Shown here piece after piece: positions 44,055 through 55,646 of a DNA stretch of 64,000 bases. The DNA comes from Patellaria atrata CBS 101060. Lineage: Eukaryota > Ascomycota > Dothideomycetes > Patellariales > Patellariaceae. Within the stretch, counting starts at the first letter, position 1, and every line of letters begins with the position of its first letter. The notes under the pieces are model-generated. The model saw only the letters and a list, made by a program, of their open reading frames with translations, had not been told where the DNA came from and searched no databases. The translations under genes were made by a program, and so were the position numbers. Where the stretch lies: NCBI GenBank assembly GCA_010093705.1, contig MU006089.1, positions 2,219,561-2,283,560 of the forward strand. The letters are read 5' to 3'.

Positions 44055-45028
44055 AATAGCCTCTAAGTCGGTAAGATTATCTGAATCATTGTATCCCTCC
44101 CCCCGTTAGTGTAGTCTCCTCCTATTGTATGCTAGTTCATTAAGCGATTTCGCCCACTTCACGGTGCGGAAAAGAATCAAATGTGCATGGAATTCCTAGT
44201 CTTGAGTATGACCTAGTTGTGTAGACTTACGTACTGTGCACAGAGTCACCCAAGGTACCCTAAATGATATATATTTGACTCTACATGAGACCTGACGGTG
44301 CCGATAGTCAAGGGTTTGTGATACTTCGTACTCACCAGGTGCTTCCCTCTTCCTTTACCAGTCCCTATCTCAAGCCATATCATTATAGTATAGAAGTGTA
44401 AAAAGATTAGCAAGCAATAACAAAAAGATTGAGGAATTAGACCAAATTGCAAAAATTCAGCAAAAAATACATAAAATAAATAATATTACATCTGGGCAAC
44501 ATGGCGTTGACGTGACTCGAACCGTCGACCTTGGTCCCGAATTAGGAATTGATTAGTGACAAATAAAATTCCTAGCTATTACCCATGCTAAAATTGAGTA
44601 TTCTAAGGGATTTTGGCCAAATATATAGTGTAGTGGTGCTTTCCTAAATTGAATGTGCGGATCTATACGCTTCTATAGTCTACACAATGAGTCATAGAAT
44701 ATTCTACATTAGTCTTCAGCTAATGAAGATGGTCTTACAGATATTATTTCTTGAATGCACTCGTTCATTGGTTAGAATACTCGCCCTTAGTTTGTTTGGC
44801 TCACGTGCTCGATCGAGGTAGAACAGTACCTGCAGCAGCTCAGCTGACTGTCCATCTACTTATCACTCTCCCACCAACACAAGACATCTCTGCTTCCACC
44901 CCGCCTGGTGAAGAATTGTCAACCGAAGAAATATCATCGTAAACTAACCCATCATGCAATATATACACTGATAACTGATAACTTACCCTTTACATAGTCT
45001 AGATTCACATCACCCAAAATCAAAAGCC
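44055..45028. other. AT-rich intergenic between family copies A and B
   Basis: No supported gene. A tRNA B-box-like string lies near 44520 but does not fold (see rejected). Confidence 0.5.
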
Positions 45029-46078
45029 ATGGACGAAATGTCAAAGGTGACCCCATCACTCGAGACTTTAAGTTCGAAAGCATGTCGCAAACAATTGCTG
45101 AATGCAAAGTTCCGGCCTTCGGATTTCGCTTCCCTGGAATCTCGTCTGATCGAACTCGTGTTCATTCGCATGCGCAAGGAGATCAATCGCTTGCAGACCA
45201 TGGAGAAGGAGTAGAAACGAATGTGCATGCTTTGTCCGCAGACTGATCTCGAGATTTACTAGTGGCGTGGTACTGACTGCGATATCGACCGCATGGATGA
45301 AGATTAGATGGCTAGACGGTACAACTGGCCTAAAGGGAATGGAGATGATCTCGCTGCTGCCCTCCGGAAGAAGTGGAGATACTCCGCCTATGACTCCTCC
45401 GACGATGAAAGTAACGAAGGTTCTGATGGAGTACCCGAAGCCTCCACAATTCATATCAATGCGGAGGGTGCACAGGGTACCACCTCTAACGTTGATACTC
45501 TAAACGAAAATGAAGCACAAAACGATGATATCCCAGGACAGCGATGAAAAAAACACTGGTGATGATACTTCATGCGACAATGAAGCCAACACTGGCGATA
45601 CTACAAAGGACATCAAAGCCAACACTAGCGACAAGATCGTGAATAAGAGCAAAACAGCAGGCGAGGCTAATCATCCAAAGGTCGATAAGACCCCAGGTAA
45701 GGACAAGACCCACATAGACTCGAGACCAGCTCCCCTAATGCAAAGTTTGAAATCTCCAACCGACACCTACCCGCTTATGCTAGAGATGGTCATCGCGACA
45801 TCTATAAGCGAATTTCTGCTCAACTTCTTCTCTACCGTATTACCGTCGTTTTTGGTATGGTACCAGCGGACTTGGATTATTACAAAAGCTGCTGGCAAAT
45901 AGATCTTAAACACCGTCAGGATACCAGGATGCTGACGTTCGGAGAGTGGAAAGGTGCAGCAAGTGTACGCTTCCAGGGCACCGAAGAAGCTAGCGACAAC
46001 GCTCTCTAACTTATCAATTACTTGGTCGGGCTGAAGTGTGTACATCCCTATGGTATGGAGGCAGGTACCTATGCATGA
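45029..46078 (+). pseudogene. unknown local gene family, copy B (degenerate)
   Basis: Homologous to copies A and C in pieces lying in different frames. An N-terminal piece at 45029-45214 (LSSKACRKQLLNAKFRPSDF...SLESRLIELVF) aligns with the start of copy C. An acidic, low-complexity middle (45308-45740, SSDDESNEGSDG, then NEANTGDTTKD) corresponds to the acidic centre of A. The C-terminal domain at about 45740-46078 (SSPNAKFEIS, IYKRISAQLLLYRITVVFGM, CWQIDLKHRQ, ASVRFQGTEEASDNAL) is clear but interrupted by a TAA where A and C have Glu of DALEL. At least one frame change is also needed near the A7 run at 45546. I conclude it no longer encodes a full protein. Confidence 0.6.
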
Positions 46079-47589
46079 TAAATCGTACAAGATGGAAAAT
46101 TATCCAGTTTGAGTCCTGGTGAGTTCCAACATTTTATACAATTTAGGAGGTCTTCTAACTGTAAAGTATAGTTAGCTATGGACGCCCCGGAAGCGAGAGA
46201 TCTCCATGGATTAATTTTACACTTGGTAGAATTCTCAAACACTCTACTAGCTGACTAACTTCAAGCTGTTGAAATGGGTTTTCATTTACGGGAATACCTT
46301 CTAATATTGATGTTGATATTGCGCGAAATTTAACTAGTTGCTGCTTTCGGAGGATGGCATGATCGATCAGTTATCATAGACAGCGGAAATAGAACTGTTT
46401 CTCAAAAACATCATGAAGTTAAAGAAACGTGTGTCATGTAAATATGCTATGCCATTAGGGGATGTGAAGCGATCATGTCAACCGGCACCCCTTATATTAT
46501 AGCAAATACAGTAATACGAGATCGGACACTGGACTCCACCGAAACCTAATAAGGTAATTCAAAAGGAGATTGACACGAGGCTAAATCACTTTGGAACGGG
46601 ACAACGAAGAAGTAGGAACTAGGTATATTTCTGAACGATTGATAAATACTTTAACACTATTCTTTGCTTATCCTGACTAATATACTCTTGTCTTCGTCAC
46701 CTAAGTAGACCCTAGATCTTCAATCCCTAATTGTTTGGATATGTATAACATAGATCAAACGCCCACACGAAGGCGTATGAGTATGCTTCAAGTAGAAATT
46801 TCGTACCTTAAGGGAGCTTGCGGTCAGTTGGCGGAACCGTGGAAGTATGATACAAGATGTAGCGGTTGCCACATTTAGACGGTTTCTGAAACGTTCGACC
46901 TCTTCAATTGAACTTCATAAGGAACCAAACGATGGTGAACTCCTACCGCGCATTCTGTTCACATTTGGAGTGAAATGACCTACCAAAGAGAACCGGGAGT
47001 TGATGGTTATGCGAGATAGTACTTCTGACTAAGAATGTACTCCTCGTCAAGTCGAAGGTTCTAATTGAATGATCGAATTTGCTTGAATGATTCTAGAACC
47101 GAAAGCTAACATCAAATACGAGAATGTGTACCGCGGCGTATGAATTATAAGAGGTAGATAGAAGGGCACTAGACATGCAACTGGATTAGATGGTTGAGGT
47201 CTGGTTTATATTGGGGCCATTCCTGTTTCGGCAAGCGTAACAGCATCAATCCGGAAGACACTTTACCGCATACGGGATTCACGAACATGTGTGGTTGTCA
47301 TTACACCCTCACTACGACGGCCTCAGTCATATCTCAGTATTGATACATGAGAACACACCGCATGCTCTCTACTTGACCGGCGGTTGAACCTACCTATGGC
47401 TGACTTGTGCGACGGCTCCACGTGGACATCAAGTGGGCGCCAGGTTATTTAGTTCATTCAGCAAACGTACGTTGTTATGTTCATCCTCCGTCATGGAATG
47501 TTCTATTTCAGAACTCACAGCGGGTTCGGAATCCAACTTCAACTCCGTTGGGAAATGGTCTTTGCACATGTTCAACACTCAGACGTCGT
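46079..47589. other. AT-rich stretch without supported genes
   Basis: 1.5 kb between family copy B and the decayed minus-strand gene. No frame above about 60 codons looks coding, and no repeat recognised. Confidence 0.5.
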
Positions 47590-48724
47590 CCGTGATTTTT
47601 CCATATTGAGAGGATGCGGTACGGAGACTGAAAGCAAGAAGCATGGAGCGAGCTCTAGCACCTCCAATACTTTCAAGGTCCTCCATATCTGTTGAACTCG
47701 AATCTAAACCGAATAAGCTTTTGAGATAGGAGAACGCTGACTGATAATCAAGGTTGGAGGGGTGGCTAAGTTTCAGATCTGCTTGGGCGAGGATTGGTTC
47801 TGAGCTCTAGTAATTGCATAAAGCAACGACTCGATCATGAAGATCATTAATTCAGCCACATCTTTGTATTCCTGGCTATGTTTGACAAGAAATTTCAGCA
47901 TTGTGGATGCGACAGGTGTGTCCCTAATAGGATATCCTCTTTGGGTACACGTTGTTGATTAAGATCAATAATGTCGCATAATGCTTTCATTCCTGGGCGC
48001 TTGCAACGTAGTGATGTCGTTACCAACCTAGTGGCGATCCATTTCTTCCATCTAATAACCTGGTGGCCTGCTATCGGCGATTTTTTGGTAATTCCAGATG
48101 ATAGGACAGAGATCCACTCCTAAAGAAGGCGTTGTCGTCCCTCGATAATTAGTACCGTGGTAAGATTTCTGATGAAAGTGCCAGAGAGCATGAAGTCTTC
48201 AGACCATATGAGATTGCTTGCCCAGAGCCAATTCAGAAGGCTGGAAGCTGGTTTCGCGTTTCGAATCCATCGTTGTTCACGCTCTGATATTGAACTTTTT
48301 AGTGATGGTGCTGTTTTATATAAACATTGTTCCGCATGGTAAAAGGTCGCGGTACCATTCGCAGCAAGGTTTTTAAAATAGGAGAGTTCGTGGTCCTTTA
48401 AGCGATGAGATAGGTTTATATCCTGAGGCTTCTCTGAGATAGTACCAAACAAGGGATTAGACAGAATAGAGTCTATATGTTTGTCTGCCACATGACGTGA
48501 ATTGCGAGACGGGTGTGATATTAGAGTGAGTCCGGATCGGTGAGCAACTTGGGGCTTCTTCTCTCATCTTGTAGAAGGGAACTCATCCACAAGCTGCCTC
48601 TCAAACGACGTGGTTAGTAAAGATAGAAGCTGCTGGGACTCGCGTGGACTGAGCGGAAGCTGAGGATGTATCCTAGATTTTAGATCGCGAATAACGGATC
48701 TGAGTACGGCGGTTGACTGCATCA
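47590..48724 (-). pseudogene. decayed copy of a conserved ascomycete protein gene
   Basis: Reading the minus strand from 48724, an ATG-initiated frame (MMQSTAVLRSVIRDLKSRI...LSPRESQQLLSLLTTSFERQL) continues after an in-frame TGA as VADKHIDSILSNPLFG...HAEQCLYKT, and after a TAG (48120-48122) as EWISVLSSG...IATRLVTTSLRCK. It then shifts frame to MLKFLVKHSQEYKDVAELMIFMIESLLYAITRAQNQS, and again to FSYLKSLFGLD...ARARSMLLAFSLRTASSQYG. The segments keep protein-like composition and order, so this is one gene broken by at least two stops and two frame changes. The beginning resembles a conserved unnamed ascomycete protein with a DRHIDSILSNPLF-like motif; I recall it only loosely. An intact parent elsewhere in the genome is expected. 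Confidence 0.6.
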
Positions 48725-49400
48725 TGAACAGTACAGTCTATCACAACTTAGGCGGGACGAGAATGCGTACAGTAACGGGAAAGGAGGTCATCCCTACGGT
48801 GAGGCGGGTATTGTGGTGGATGTCGTGTGCTCTCGGTACAGTACAGATTGCTGTTGGATTGGGGCCTTTCCGGTGTTTTATTCGCCGTACGGAAGTCTTT
48901 TATGGGCATCTTGTGACTTGTGATGGTGTCGTTTGGGGTCTGGAAGTCGTTAAAAGGCGGAGGGTCAGGGCAAGTTGGGGCTGATTGGGCAGTTCGGGCA
49001 CGGCGTAGGCGTTTCACACACAGCTCAGCACGACGACGCAGACACTAAGACGCGACGCCTTTTGGTTTTGTCTAACGGCAACTTTTCCTTCTTTCTCTTC
49101 TTCAAGATTCTTTCTTTACAGATGAAGTTGCGGTAGATTCCACTTTCGCACCACCCGCATCTTGCTTTTAACCAAGTACGAAGCCTCACTTAGGCTCTCT
49201 TGCCTCGGACATCGAAGCTTTCGGACCTGTACCTGCCCTGCAACTCTCCTAGCTGGCGTGCACGCAACCCAACCCAAGCAATCCCCCTTCGTCATCTACA
49301 CCGCACAACTCAAACAACTTCCATCAACTTAACACAACAAACATTCTCCCCACACTATTCTCAGTCCTTTTGCAAAGGCGTGAGATACACAATTCTCACA
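48725..49400. other. upstream region and leader of def1
   Basis: The right half (about 49060-49400) is CT/CA-rich and free of strong structure, as expected for the leader of a highly expressed gene. No other gene. Confidence 0.5.
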
Positions 49401-52400
49401 ATGTCTACTGAAGTACACACCCGACAACCTGCCTCGCGCGGCAGGTCTACAACTCGTGGCGGTAGAGGTAGTTATGCTTCAAGGAGCGGTCCTCGAGGAG
49501 GAAATAGACATACCAACGGCGACTCTAAGAATGCGGTACCCGATGAAACCGATCTTGGTGAACTTGGAGAGCTGAAAAAGCAGTATTCCTCGCAATTGAG
49601 CATGCTTAAGGAAATGTTCCCCGATTGGGCAGACGTGGACCTCTTATTTGCAGTCCAGGAGACTGACGGTGACCTACAGCGCACCATTGACCATATCACT
49701 GAAGGTAAGAAAGTTATGGGGATGCAGACTAACTCGCAAAACTGATCCTACAATCTGATCTCTTACTGTCGCCGGGTTTTCTCAAATCTACATCGCTAAC
49801 TGATCTTTGTTAGGAAACGTTTCTCAATTTGCTGAGATCAAGAAGAAAACCAAAGACAGGGCCCGTTCGAAAGCGAAGGAATCATCTGCAGCAGCTCCAG
49901 ACGCTTCTTCATCTCGCCCAAGTCGTGGCAGAGGCGGCCTAGATAGCTCACGTGCTGGCCGTGGGCGAGGTGACCGTGGCGGACGAGGTGGTTTTCGCGG
50001 TAGCAGAGGAGGAGCTCATGCAACCACAAATGGAACCCGCACTATAGGTCAACCATCAGTCCCAACTACGGAATCATCAGCATGGGATACTCCGCAAACT
50101 GAGGCTGGCGGTGACTGGGATAAATCTGTACCTGCAGCTACAGCTGAGGCAAATGATCAGTCGGCTGCGCCAGAGGCTCAGAAACCCGCTCCAGTTCCTG
50201 CCGCCGTCCCGAAGAAGACCTGGGCGCAAATGTTTGCTCAACCTAAACCTGCTCCAATTCCGGCAAAGAAAGCTGCAGAAGCCCCTCAAGTTCCTGATGT
50301 CGGGCTTCCACCCCCTAGTGAGGACATTACAGCTCCAGAAGAGCAAGTGGAAGCTGCGATTGAAACGGAAGCGCTATCTATCCCACCGGTAGCAGACGAA
50401 GCTGCACCGGATGAGCCCATTGCCGAGACAACGGAACCTTCTATATCGACACCTGATATTACTGAGGATACGGCAGCATTGGATTTAACTCCCTCCAAAG
50501 ATGAACTGACCGTTGACAATGTCGAACATCTCCCAGACTCATCCCATCCGGTTGTTTCGGAGACGGTCGCGAGTACAGTCGCCAGCACTCGCGATGCGGG
50601 AAGCACACTCAGCGCAATTACACCCTCTATTCCACTGCAGCAACAACCGCCTATTGGACGGCCTCCTATGGGAGGATATGCCACGACCGCCTATAAAGCG
50701 ACCGCTACTCCGGGAACACGAAGTGCGAGCTATCAGCGTAGGCTCCTAGAACAACAAGAGGCCGTTGTCTTGCCTGGCAATCATGCTATAGACAAGGTGG
50801 GAGTTCAGTTTGGTAGCATGGGCTTGAACGGTGATTTGGATTCCGATACTCTTGATGTGGACGAAGATAGGGAGGAGGCAGAGACGCGTACACAACCCCC
50901 ACAACATTCTCCTACCCAGCAACCCAGGGCATCACTACCTCCAGTTCCTCGTCAACCGTCAGCTCCCACAGAGGCCCCTCAGCCGGAAACTCTCCCAACC
51001 CCTAAAGCTGCTCCTGGTCTTCCTTCTGTACCTCAGCAACATCCGCCACCACAGCAGGCTGCACAAAGTTCACCTCCAGCTCCATTAGGTTCTCAGGTAA
51101 TGTCACAGCAAGGCTCTCAAGGCGCACATCCTTACAGCCAATTTGGCCGTTATGGACAACCCAATCCAACAGATGCTTCAGCCCCAAGCCAGAAACCTTA
51201 TGATCCATTCGGTCATCAAGCAGCGCAGTCGAACCAATTTGAGGGGTTCCCAGGGCAATCAAGCGCTCAAAGTCAACAACCCCAAAATCATTCCCAGCAA
51301 GGTGCTTTCTCATCAGCTCCGTCGGATTACTCTTCCTATTACACTTCTGAGCAGCAACGGAATGCATACTCAAACTATTATGGGCATAATTATAACCAAC
51401 AGGGTGCAAGCGGTCAGAATGACAGTGCTCCATCTCAGCAAAGGGTGGGCAGCGCTTTCAGTGCTGCTCCTGGCGACTCGTCATATCCTACGAGTCAGCC
51501 GCAGCAGGTGAGAATAGATTCTATTCACAATACGTCATTTTCTCGTAGTCTTTTTCAAGGACTTGAATATATTGATCATTTATTGCCATCTTATCAGAAT
51601 AATTCTAACAAACGCAAACAGAGTCAGAGCCGTTACAGTGAAGCTCAAAATAGCGGTCACACAACTCCAAATCCATTGGTAGGTGGCCAAACTCAGACTG
51701 GAGCTCAATCTCAACAAGCCCAACATATTGGTCAGCAACCTCACGGACACAACAGTGGACAACATTTTGGTGGTTATGGCGCCCAGCCTTATTTCAATAA
51801 CCCACAGCAATACTACAATGCTTACATGAACCAGTACGGGTACGGTCAAGGCGGATATGGTGGCGGTCCATTTGGAGCTGGAAAGGGTGGAATTTATGGC
51901 CAACCTCACCAGTACGGCATGTCTCCACATGCAGGCTACGATCAACATTCCTCTTCTCCTGCAAATGCAGCTGCTTTCACTCAGTCATCCCTACACGGTC
52001 GTGACAGTGCTCTCGGCGGTGCCTTGGGAGACTATGGACGTTCTGGATCGGCGCAACCTTCCCAAAGTCAGCAGCACGGTACTGCTAGCGGATTTGGCGG
52101 CATGCACGATGTCTTTGGCAGCCGTGGTCAGGGTGGATTTCCCAGTCAAAGTCAAGGTTATGGTCAACAGCAAAGCGGCCAGCAATCCGGTAACGAGGAT
52201 TCTTTGAAGCCGTTTGGCGACACGAAGGCGACCGCAGGACCTAGTCCTTCATTAGGGCAACCACATCGTCCGAGCTCAGCCACAAATACCGCCCCTGGAC
52301 AAGGAGCCCAATCTGGATTGCCCCCACAATCGCACCAGCAAGGCTTTGGTGGATATCCTGGTGGACTTCACAACAACCAAGGCTCTCAATACGGTGGACT

Positions 52401-52527
52401 TGGGGGTCTTGGACATCAAGGCGGCAGCCAAGGACAAGGCTATGGTGGAGGTTACGGTGGATTCGGGGGTACCTACGGCAGCTATGGAAGTCGTGGTGGC
52501 TGGGGCTCGAACTACCCTAATCATTAG
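49401..52527 (+). CDS. def1: Def1-like RNA polymerase II degradation factor (CUE domain, 975 aa)
   Basis: Exons 49401-49704, 49814-51507 and 51598-52527. After an RGG-rich start, residues about 57-101 form a CUE domain (QLSMLKEMFPDWADVDLLFAVQETDGDLQRTIDHI), the ubiquitin-binding part of Def1. Next come basic and RGG segments (RGRGDRGGRGGFRGSRGG), a conserved KKTWAQMFAQPKP motif, an acidic/Pro-rich region, and a very long Gln/Ser/Gly/Tyr-rich tail (GQGGYGGG, GYGGGYGGFGG), prion-like in composition. In yeast Def1 works with Rad26 and promotes ubiquitylation and removal of stalled RNA polymerase II. The second intron (51508-51597) is exactly 90 bp, free of stops and in phase, so its retention would add 30 residues. 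The first intron is 109 bp and is needed for the frame. Length and composition fit filamentous-fungal Def1. Confidence 0.9.
51508..51597 (+). other. in-frame, stop-free 90-bp intron of def1 (exitron-like)
   Basis: It begins gtgaga after CAGCAG and ends ttatcag before an Asn/Lys-rich segment. If kept, it would encode VRIDSIHNTSFSRSL and a further 15 residues, unusually hydrophobic inside a Gln/Ser-rich tail. This supports intron status, while retention stays possible without a frame break. Confidence 0.75.
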
Positions 52528-53239
52528 CCTTTTGGACATGTGCAAAGAAGTGAGCCTCTCTATCCCAGACTGGACAATAATTGAGACACAAGCAAGGAGG
52601 ATCACCAGGAAATAACCATCCATTTATCCATCTACGAGGAACAGCGGGAATGGGATTGTATTATGACGGGAATGGGCCACTTTTGACTTAATTCCGATTC
52701 TTTTCTTGCTTGTGCTTTTACTACTCTCCTCTCGTCTCTCCCTTTTCATTCTACAGATTGTATCACAACAAATGGGCAAGGGTGGTTTCGCCGAAAAAAA
52801 TTTCTAAGGGTATGAATGGATAGTGTTAAGGTTTCTTTGCTTTATACGGCGAGTCTGCGATTGCAGGGTGTGTTTGGCGGATTATGCTGAGGTTTAGGAA
52901 CCAATGATAGGACTATTGGAACTGGGGGCACTAATTTTGCTCGATCTGATTGCTTAGCATTAACGATTAAATCGATGAAGTTGCGAGCAGGACTATCTAT
53001 ATTACCTCTGACACGTGACCGTTTTTCTCCTTGCCGTTCAAGGGGTCGATATCCCTTAAGCCTAACCTAAGCTCCGAACCGGGTATCGGAATCGGAGAAA
53101 TCCCATCCCGAGAAGCTCCCAAAACTTCACGTCACCTCGAGATAAATACTCGATCTAGACAACGAAGGAATAAGATGGTCCGATAACACCTGGACATACT
53201 GTATATACACCTCGAGCTCGTGTTCCATCCCGTCAGGCC
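52528..53239. other. intergenic, def1 3' flank and next promoter
   Basis: 0.7 kb; nothing recognised beyond AT-rich 3' flank. Confidence 0.5.
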
Positions 53240-54322
53240 ATGGCCAAACCATCGCGCCGATCCAAATCCTCACTCCCATCCTCCACCTCCACAAACGCAA
53301 CCACACCACCCAACCCGCTGCCTCCATTCGCGCCCGCGCCCGCAGCGCTAAAACCGTTTCTTCGCACCCTCGATTCGGGTAAGATGTATATCACCCACAT
53401 CGATACCTTCCCCGCCGCGTTCAAGAAACGAATCTTCCTCGTCCCCTTAACCCTAAATCTCACCATCTTCCTGCTGCTTGTCTGGAGAATATGGGTCATC
53501 TGGCCTCTCTACTGGCGCATTTTCGTGGTGCCGTTGGTGTTGAGGGGCCAGGGCCTCGATTTGAGGCCGAAGGATATGACATGGGGTGAGATTGCGTGGT
53601 TAGGGACGAAGAGGGGTGCGACTTTTTTGTTGGATTGGTTTCTGCTAACGATCGTGGGAAGATGGCCGTGGAGTTTCTTTTTGGAGCGGCCGGGGAATCC
53701 GTGTGAGTGGAGATGGAGGGTGGGGTTCAGGGAAAGGGAGGTCGTGGTGAGGGTGAGTAGGGGGTGGGGAAGGGACGATTTACTCGAGGGGGCTAAGAAA
53801 GGGGGAGAGTCACCATTTTTTAAAGTGAGGGTGTTGCCGGCGGTGCGGAGGGATTATGTAAAGGCGAAGACGGGGTATGTTATGATGGGCAAGGATTGGG
53901 ATTTGGAGTTTGCGGCTATGGTTACTGCTCATGACCTAGTCGACAAAAACGTGGTTGAAGAAGAATTACTGCAGAAGAGCGTGCTGGTCTATGGCGGAAC
54001 CGATAAGGGGAAGAATGACAGTGATAATTGGTGGATCTGGGATCTCTGGCGTTTGGACGAGGGTGCAGAAACTGAAGCGAGGAACAAGATCGTCGAGTTC
54101 AAGGATAGGTTGACCGCGATGGGTAAGGAGGGCCTATTTTTCAGGTGGATCGAACTCGTGCAGTACGAGAGCAGTCAGCCGGGCGGGTTCACGAGGGAGA
54201 GGCAGGAGAACGCGGTTAAGAATGCGAGAGAGCTGTTCAAGTTAAATGGGATCGATTTTGACGACTTTTTGAGGAGTATTGGGGGGTTAGAAGAATTGCC
54301 GGGCATGGAGAGTGCTGCATGA
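53240..54322 (+). CDS. conserved-looking membrane protein of unknown function (360 aa)
   Basis: Single-exon gene. After a Pro/Ser/Thr-rich N terminus the protein has a hairpin of two hydrophobic spans (about residues 66-84, IFLVPLTLNLTIFLLLVWR, and about 86-102, WVIWPLYWRIFVVPLVL). These are followed by a third amphipathic segment (FLLDWFLLTIVGRWPWSFFL). The C-terminal 200 residues are soluble and basic/acidic, with WWIWDLWRLDEGAETEARNKIVEFKDRLTAMGKEGLFFRW and a final helical ELFKLNGIDFDDFL. It resembles uncharacterised ascomycete membrane proteins of endoplasmic-reticulum type, but I cannot name a family. The 5' part of the gene is C-rich and the 3' part G-rich. The ATG is the first in the frame and gives a normal leader. 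Confidence 0.75.
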   Translation: MAKPSRRSKSSLPSSTSTNATTPPNPLPPFAPAPAALKPFLRTLDSGKMYITHIDTFPAAFKKRIFLVPLTLNLTIFLLLVWRIWVIWPLYWRIFVVPLVLRGQGLDLRPKDMTWGEIAWLGTKRGATFLLDWFLLTIVGRWPWSFFLERPGNPCEWRWRVGFREREVVVRVSRGWGRDDLLEGAKKGGESPFFKVRVLPAVRRDYVKAKTGYVMMGKDWDLEFAAMVTAHDLVDKNVVEEELLQKSVLVYGGTDKGKNDSDNWWIWDLWRLDEGAETEARNKIVEFKDRLTAMGKEGLFFRWIELVQYESSQPGGFTRERQENAVKNARELFKLNGIDFDDFLRSIGGLEELPGMESAA

Positions 54323-54877
54323 TAAGCCATAAAAGATAATTAGTACGTTTAATTGTAAACAGCAAATGGGTGGTACGTCAGGTGAGTGTACACAGTGGTC
54401 ATGTATAGACCACGGATATGATATCGTATCTTAGCAACCATGGTACGATAGTGTACAATTACTGTAAACTAATGGATAACAGGCCAATTGTTCTATTTGT
54501 GACGGATCTTTCTGGCAACCACTTGGGTTAATCGCGATACCTCAGCGAGCCGTGATGGCTTTCCGACGTTGCTTATTCACGTAGATAAATGAATTGTCGA
54601 TCCGGCATTAAGAGCGGTCAATCGAACCGATAAGGCGGGATAATTCGATATCCGCCGGCACATTTGTTACTCTTGCTTGTTATTTAACCTCCGGAGAGCT
54701 ACTCCAGGTTCTTCTCCGTCGACTTCAGCGTTCAGCGGTTGCTTTCCGGTGTACCCTCATGGTCACAGACCGATATTTACCGGCTATCTCCCTGTAAGTA
54801 AAAATATTTTAGGGCATGATGAATGCGATCTAACGTATCAGATAGTTAAGATCAAAAATTTCCATATCAGACCGAGA
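54323..54877. other. intergenic before family copy C
   Basis: 0.55 kb, AT-rich; nothing recognised. Confidence 0.5.
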
Positions 54878-55646
54878 ATGGCTACGTCACCAGCGTCACC
54901 CAATGCGGTTCCGTCCCTCGAGAAACTAAGCACAAAGGAAGTCCTTGAGGAAATTCTAGATCCCAGCTTTTTGGATACCGAATTCATATCGTTAGAATCT
55001 CGACTAGAACAGTTCATATTCCACGCAATGCGAACTGAGATCAACCGCACGCAAGTTGCCGCAAGTAACTAGACACATTTTACTAGTCATTGCCGATCTC
55101 TAGATCTCGAATGCTTTGGATTAAAGTCTGAGGCTACGCTCTTCAGGGACGACGGAGAGTATAACAGGAGACTTGAGGAATAGGATTGAAGAAAGTGGTG
55201 CTATAGGCCGTGCTCACATTGGAAAATGGACGCTTTGTTTGCAACTAGATACTAGAGCCTTCTGGATACAATGCGAAAGGGAATGGAATTCCCATAATCT
55301 TTTTATGGAATCGCCCAATTCACCAAAGTTCGAAATACGAGACTCTGATTCGTGTCACGCTAGTCTTAATAATCGCTTTTCTACGTATTTCTCGCAGCGA
55401 ATCTCACTACAACTATGTCTCTACCGTCTTTCAACTCTTTTTGGTAGGCCAGAACCACCAATTGATTCACGTGGATATACCACTTGGTACTTTATGCTCA
55501 AGCACTATAACAATGATAGTTCCACGATATCATTCTATGAAAAGTCAGGTGGTCCACACGTATGCTTCTCCGGTTCTGAGGAAGCAAGCAAAGATGCTTT
55601 AGAACTTGTCAATTTTATTACAGCGTCGGCGTATTGGTTCCAATAG
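54878..55646 (+). CDS. unknown local gene family, copy C (predicted 228 aa, two exons)
   Basis: I do not recognise the family. Exons 54878-55064 and 55147-55646 (82-bp intron, gtaact...cttcag) keep phase and give an uninterrupted protein. The N terminus PSLEKLSTKEVLEEILDPSF...SLESRLEQFIFHAMRTEINR aligns with copies A and B. The centre (AIGRAHIGKWTLCLQLDTRAFWIQCE) is less acidic than in A and B. The C-terminal domain has ESPNSPKFEI, QRISLQLCLYRLSTLFGRP, TTWYFMLKHYNNDSSTISFYEKSGGPHVCFSGSEEASKDALELVNFI. The protein ends soon after NFI, shorter than copy A. No signal peptide, membrane span or known catalytic motif. It is the best-preserved copy of the three. Confidence 0.6.

Noticed and set aside
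44490-44600. Possible tRNA or tRNA-derived element (minus strand GGTTCGAGTC)
   Set aside because: The B-box-like string is there, but the T-arm and acceptor stems do not pair and no proper A box lies at the right distance.
50286-52623. Several long antisense frames opposite def1
   Set aside because: They follow from the repetitive Gln/Gly/Ser codons of def1 and have no motif.
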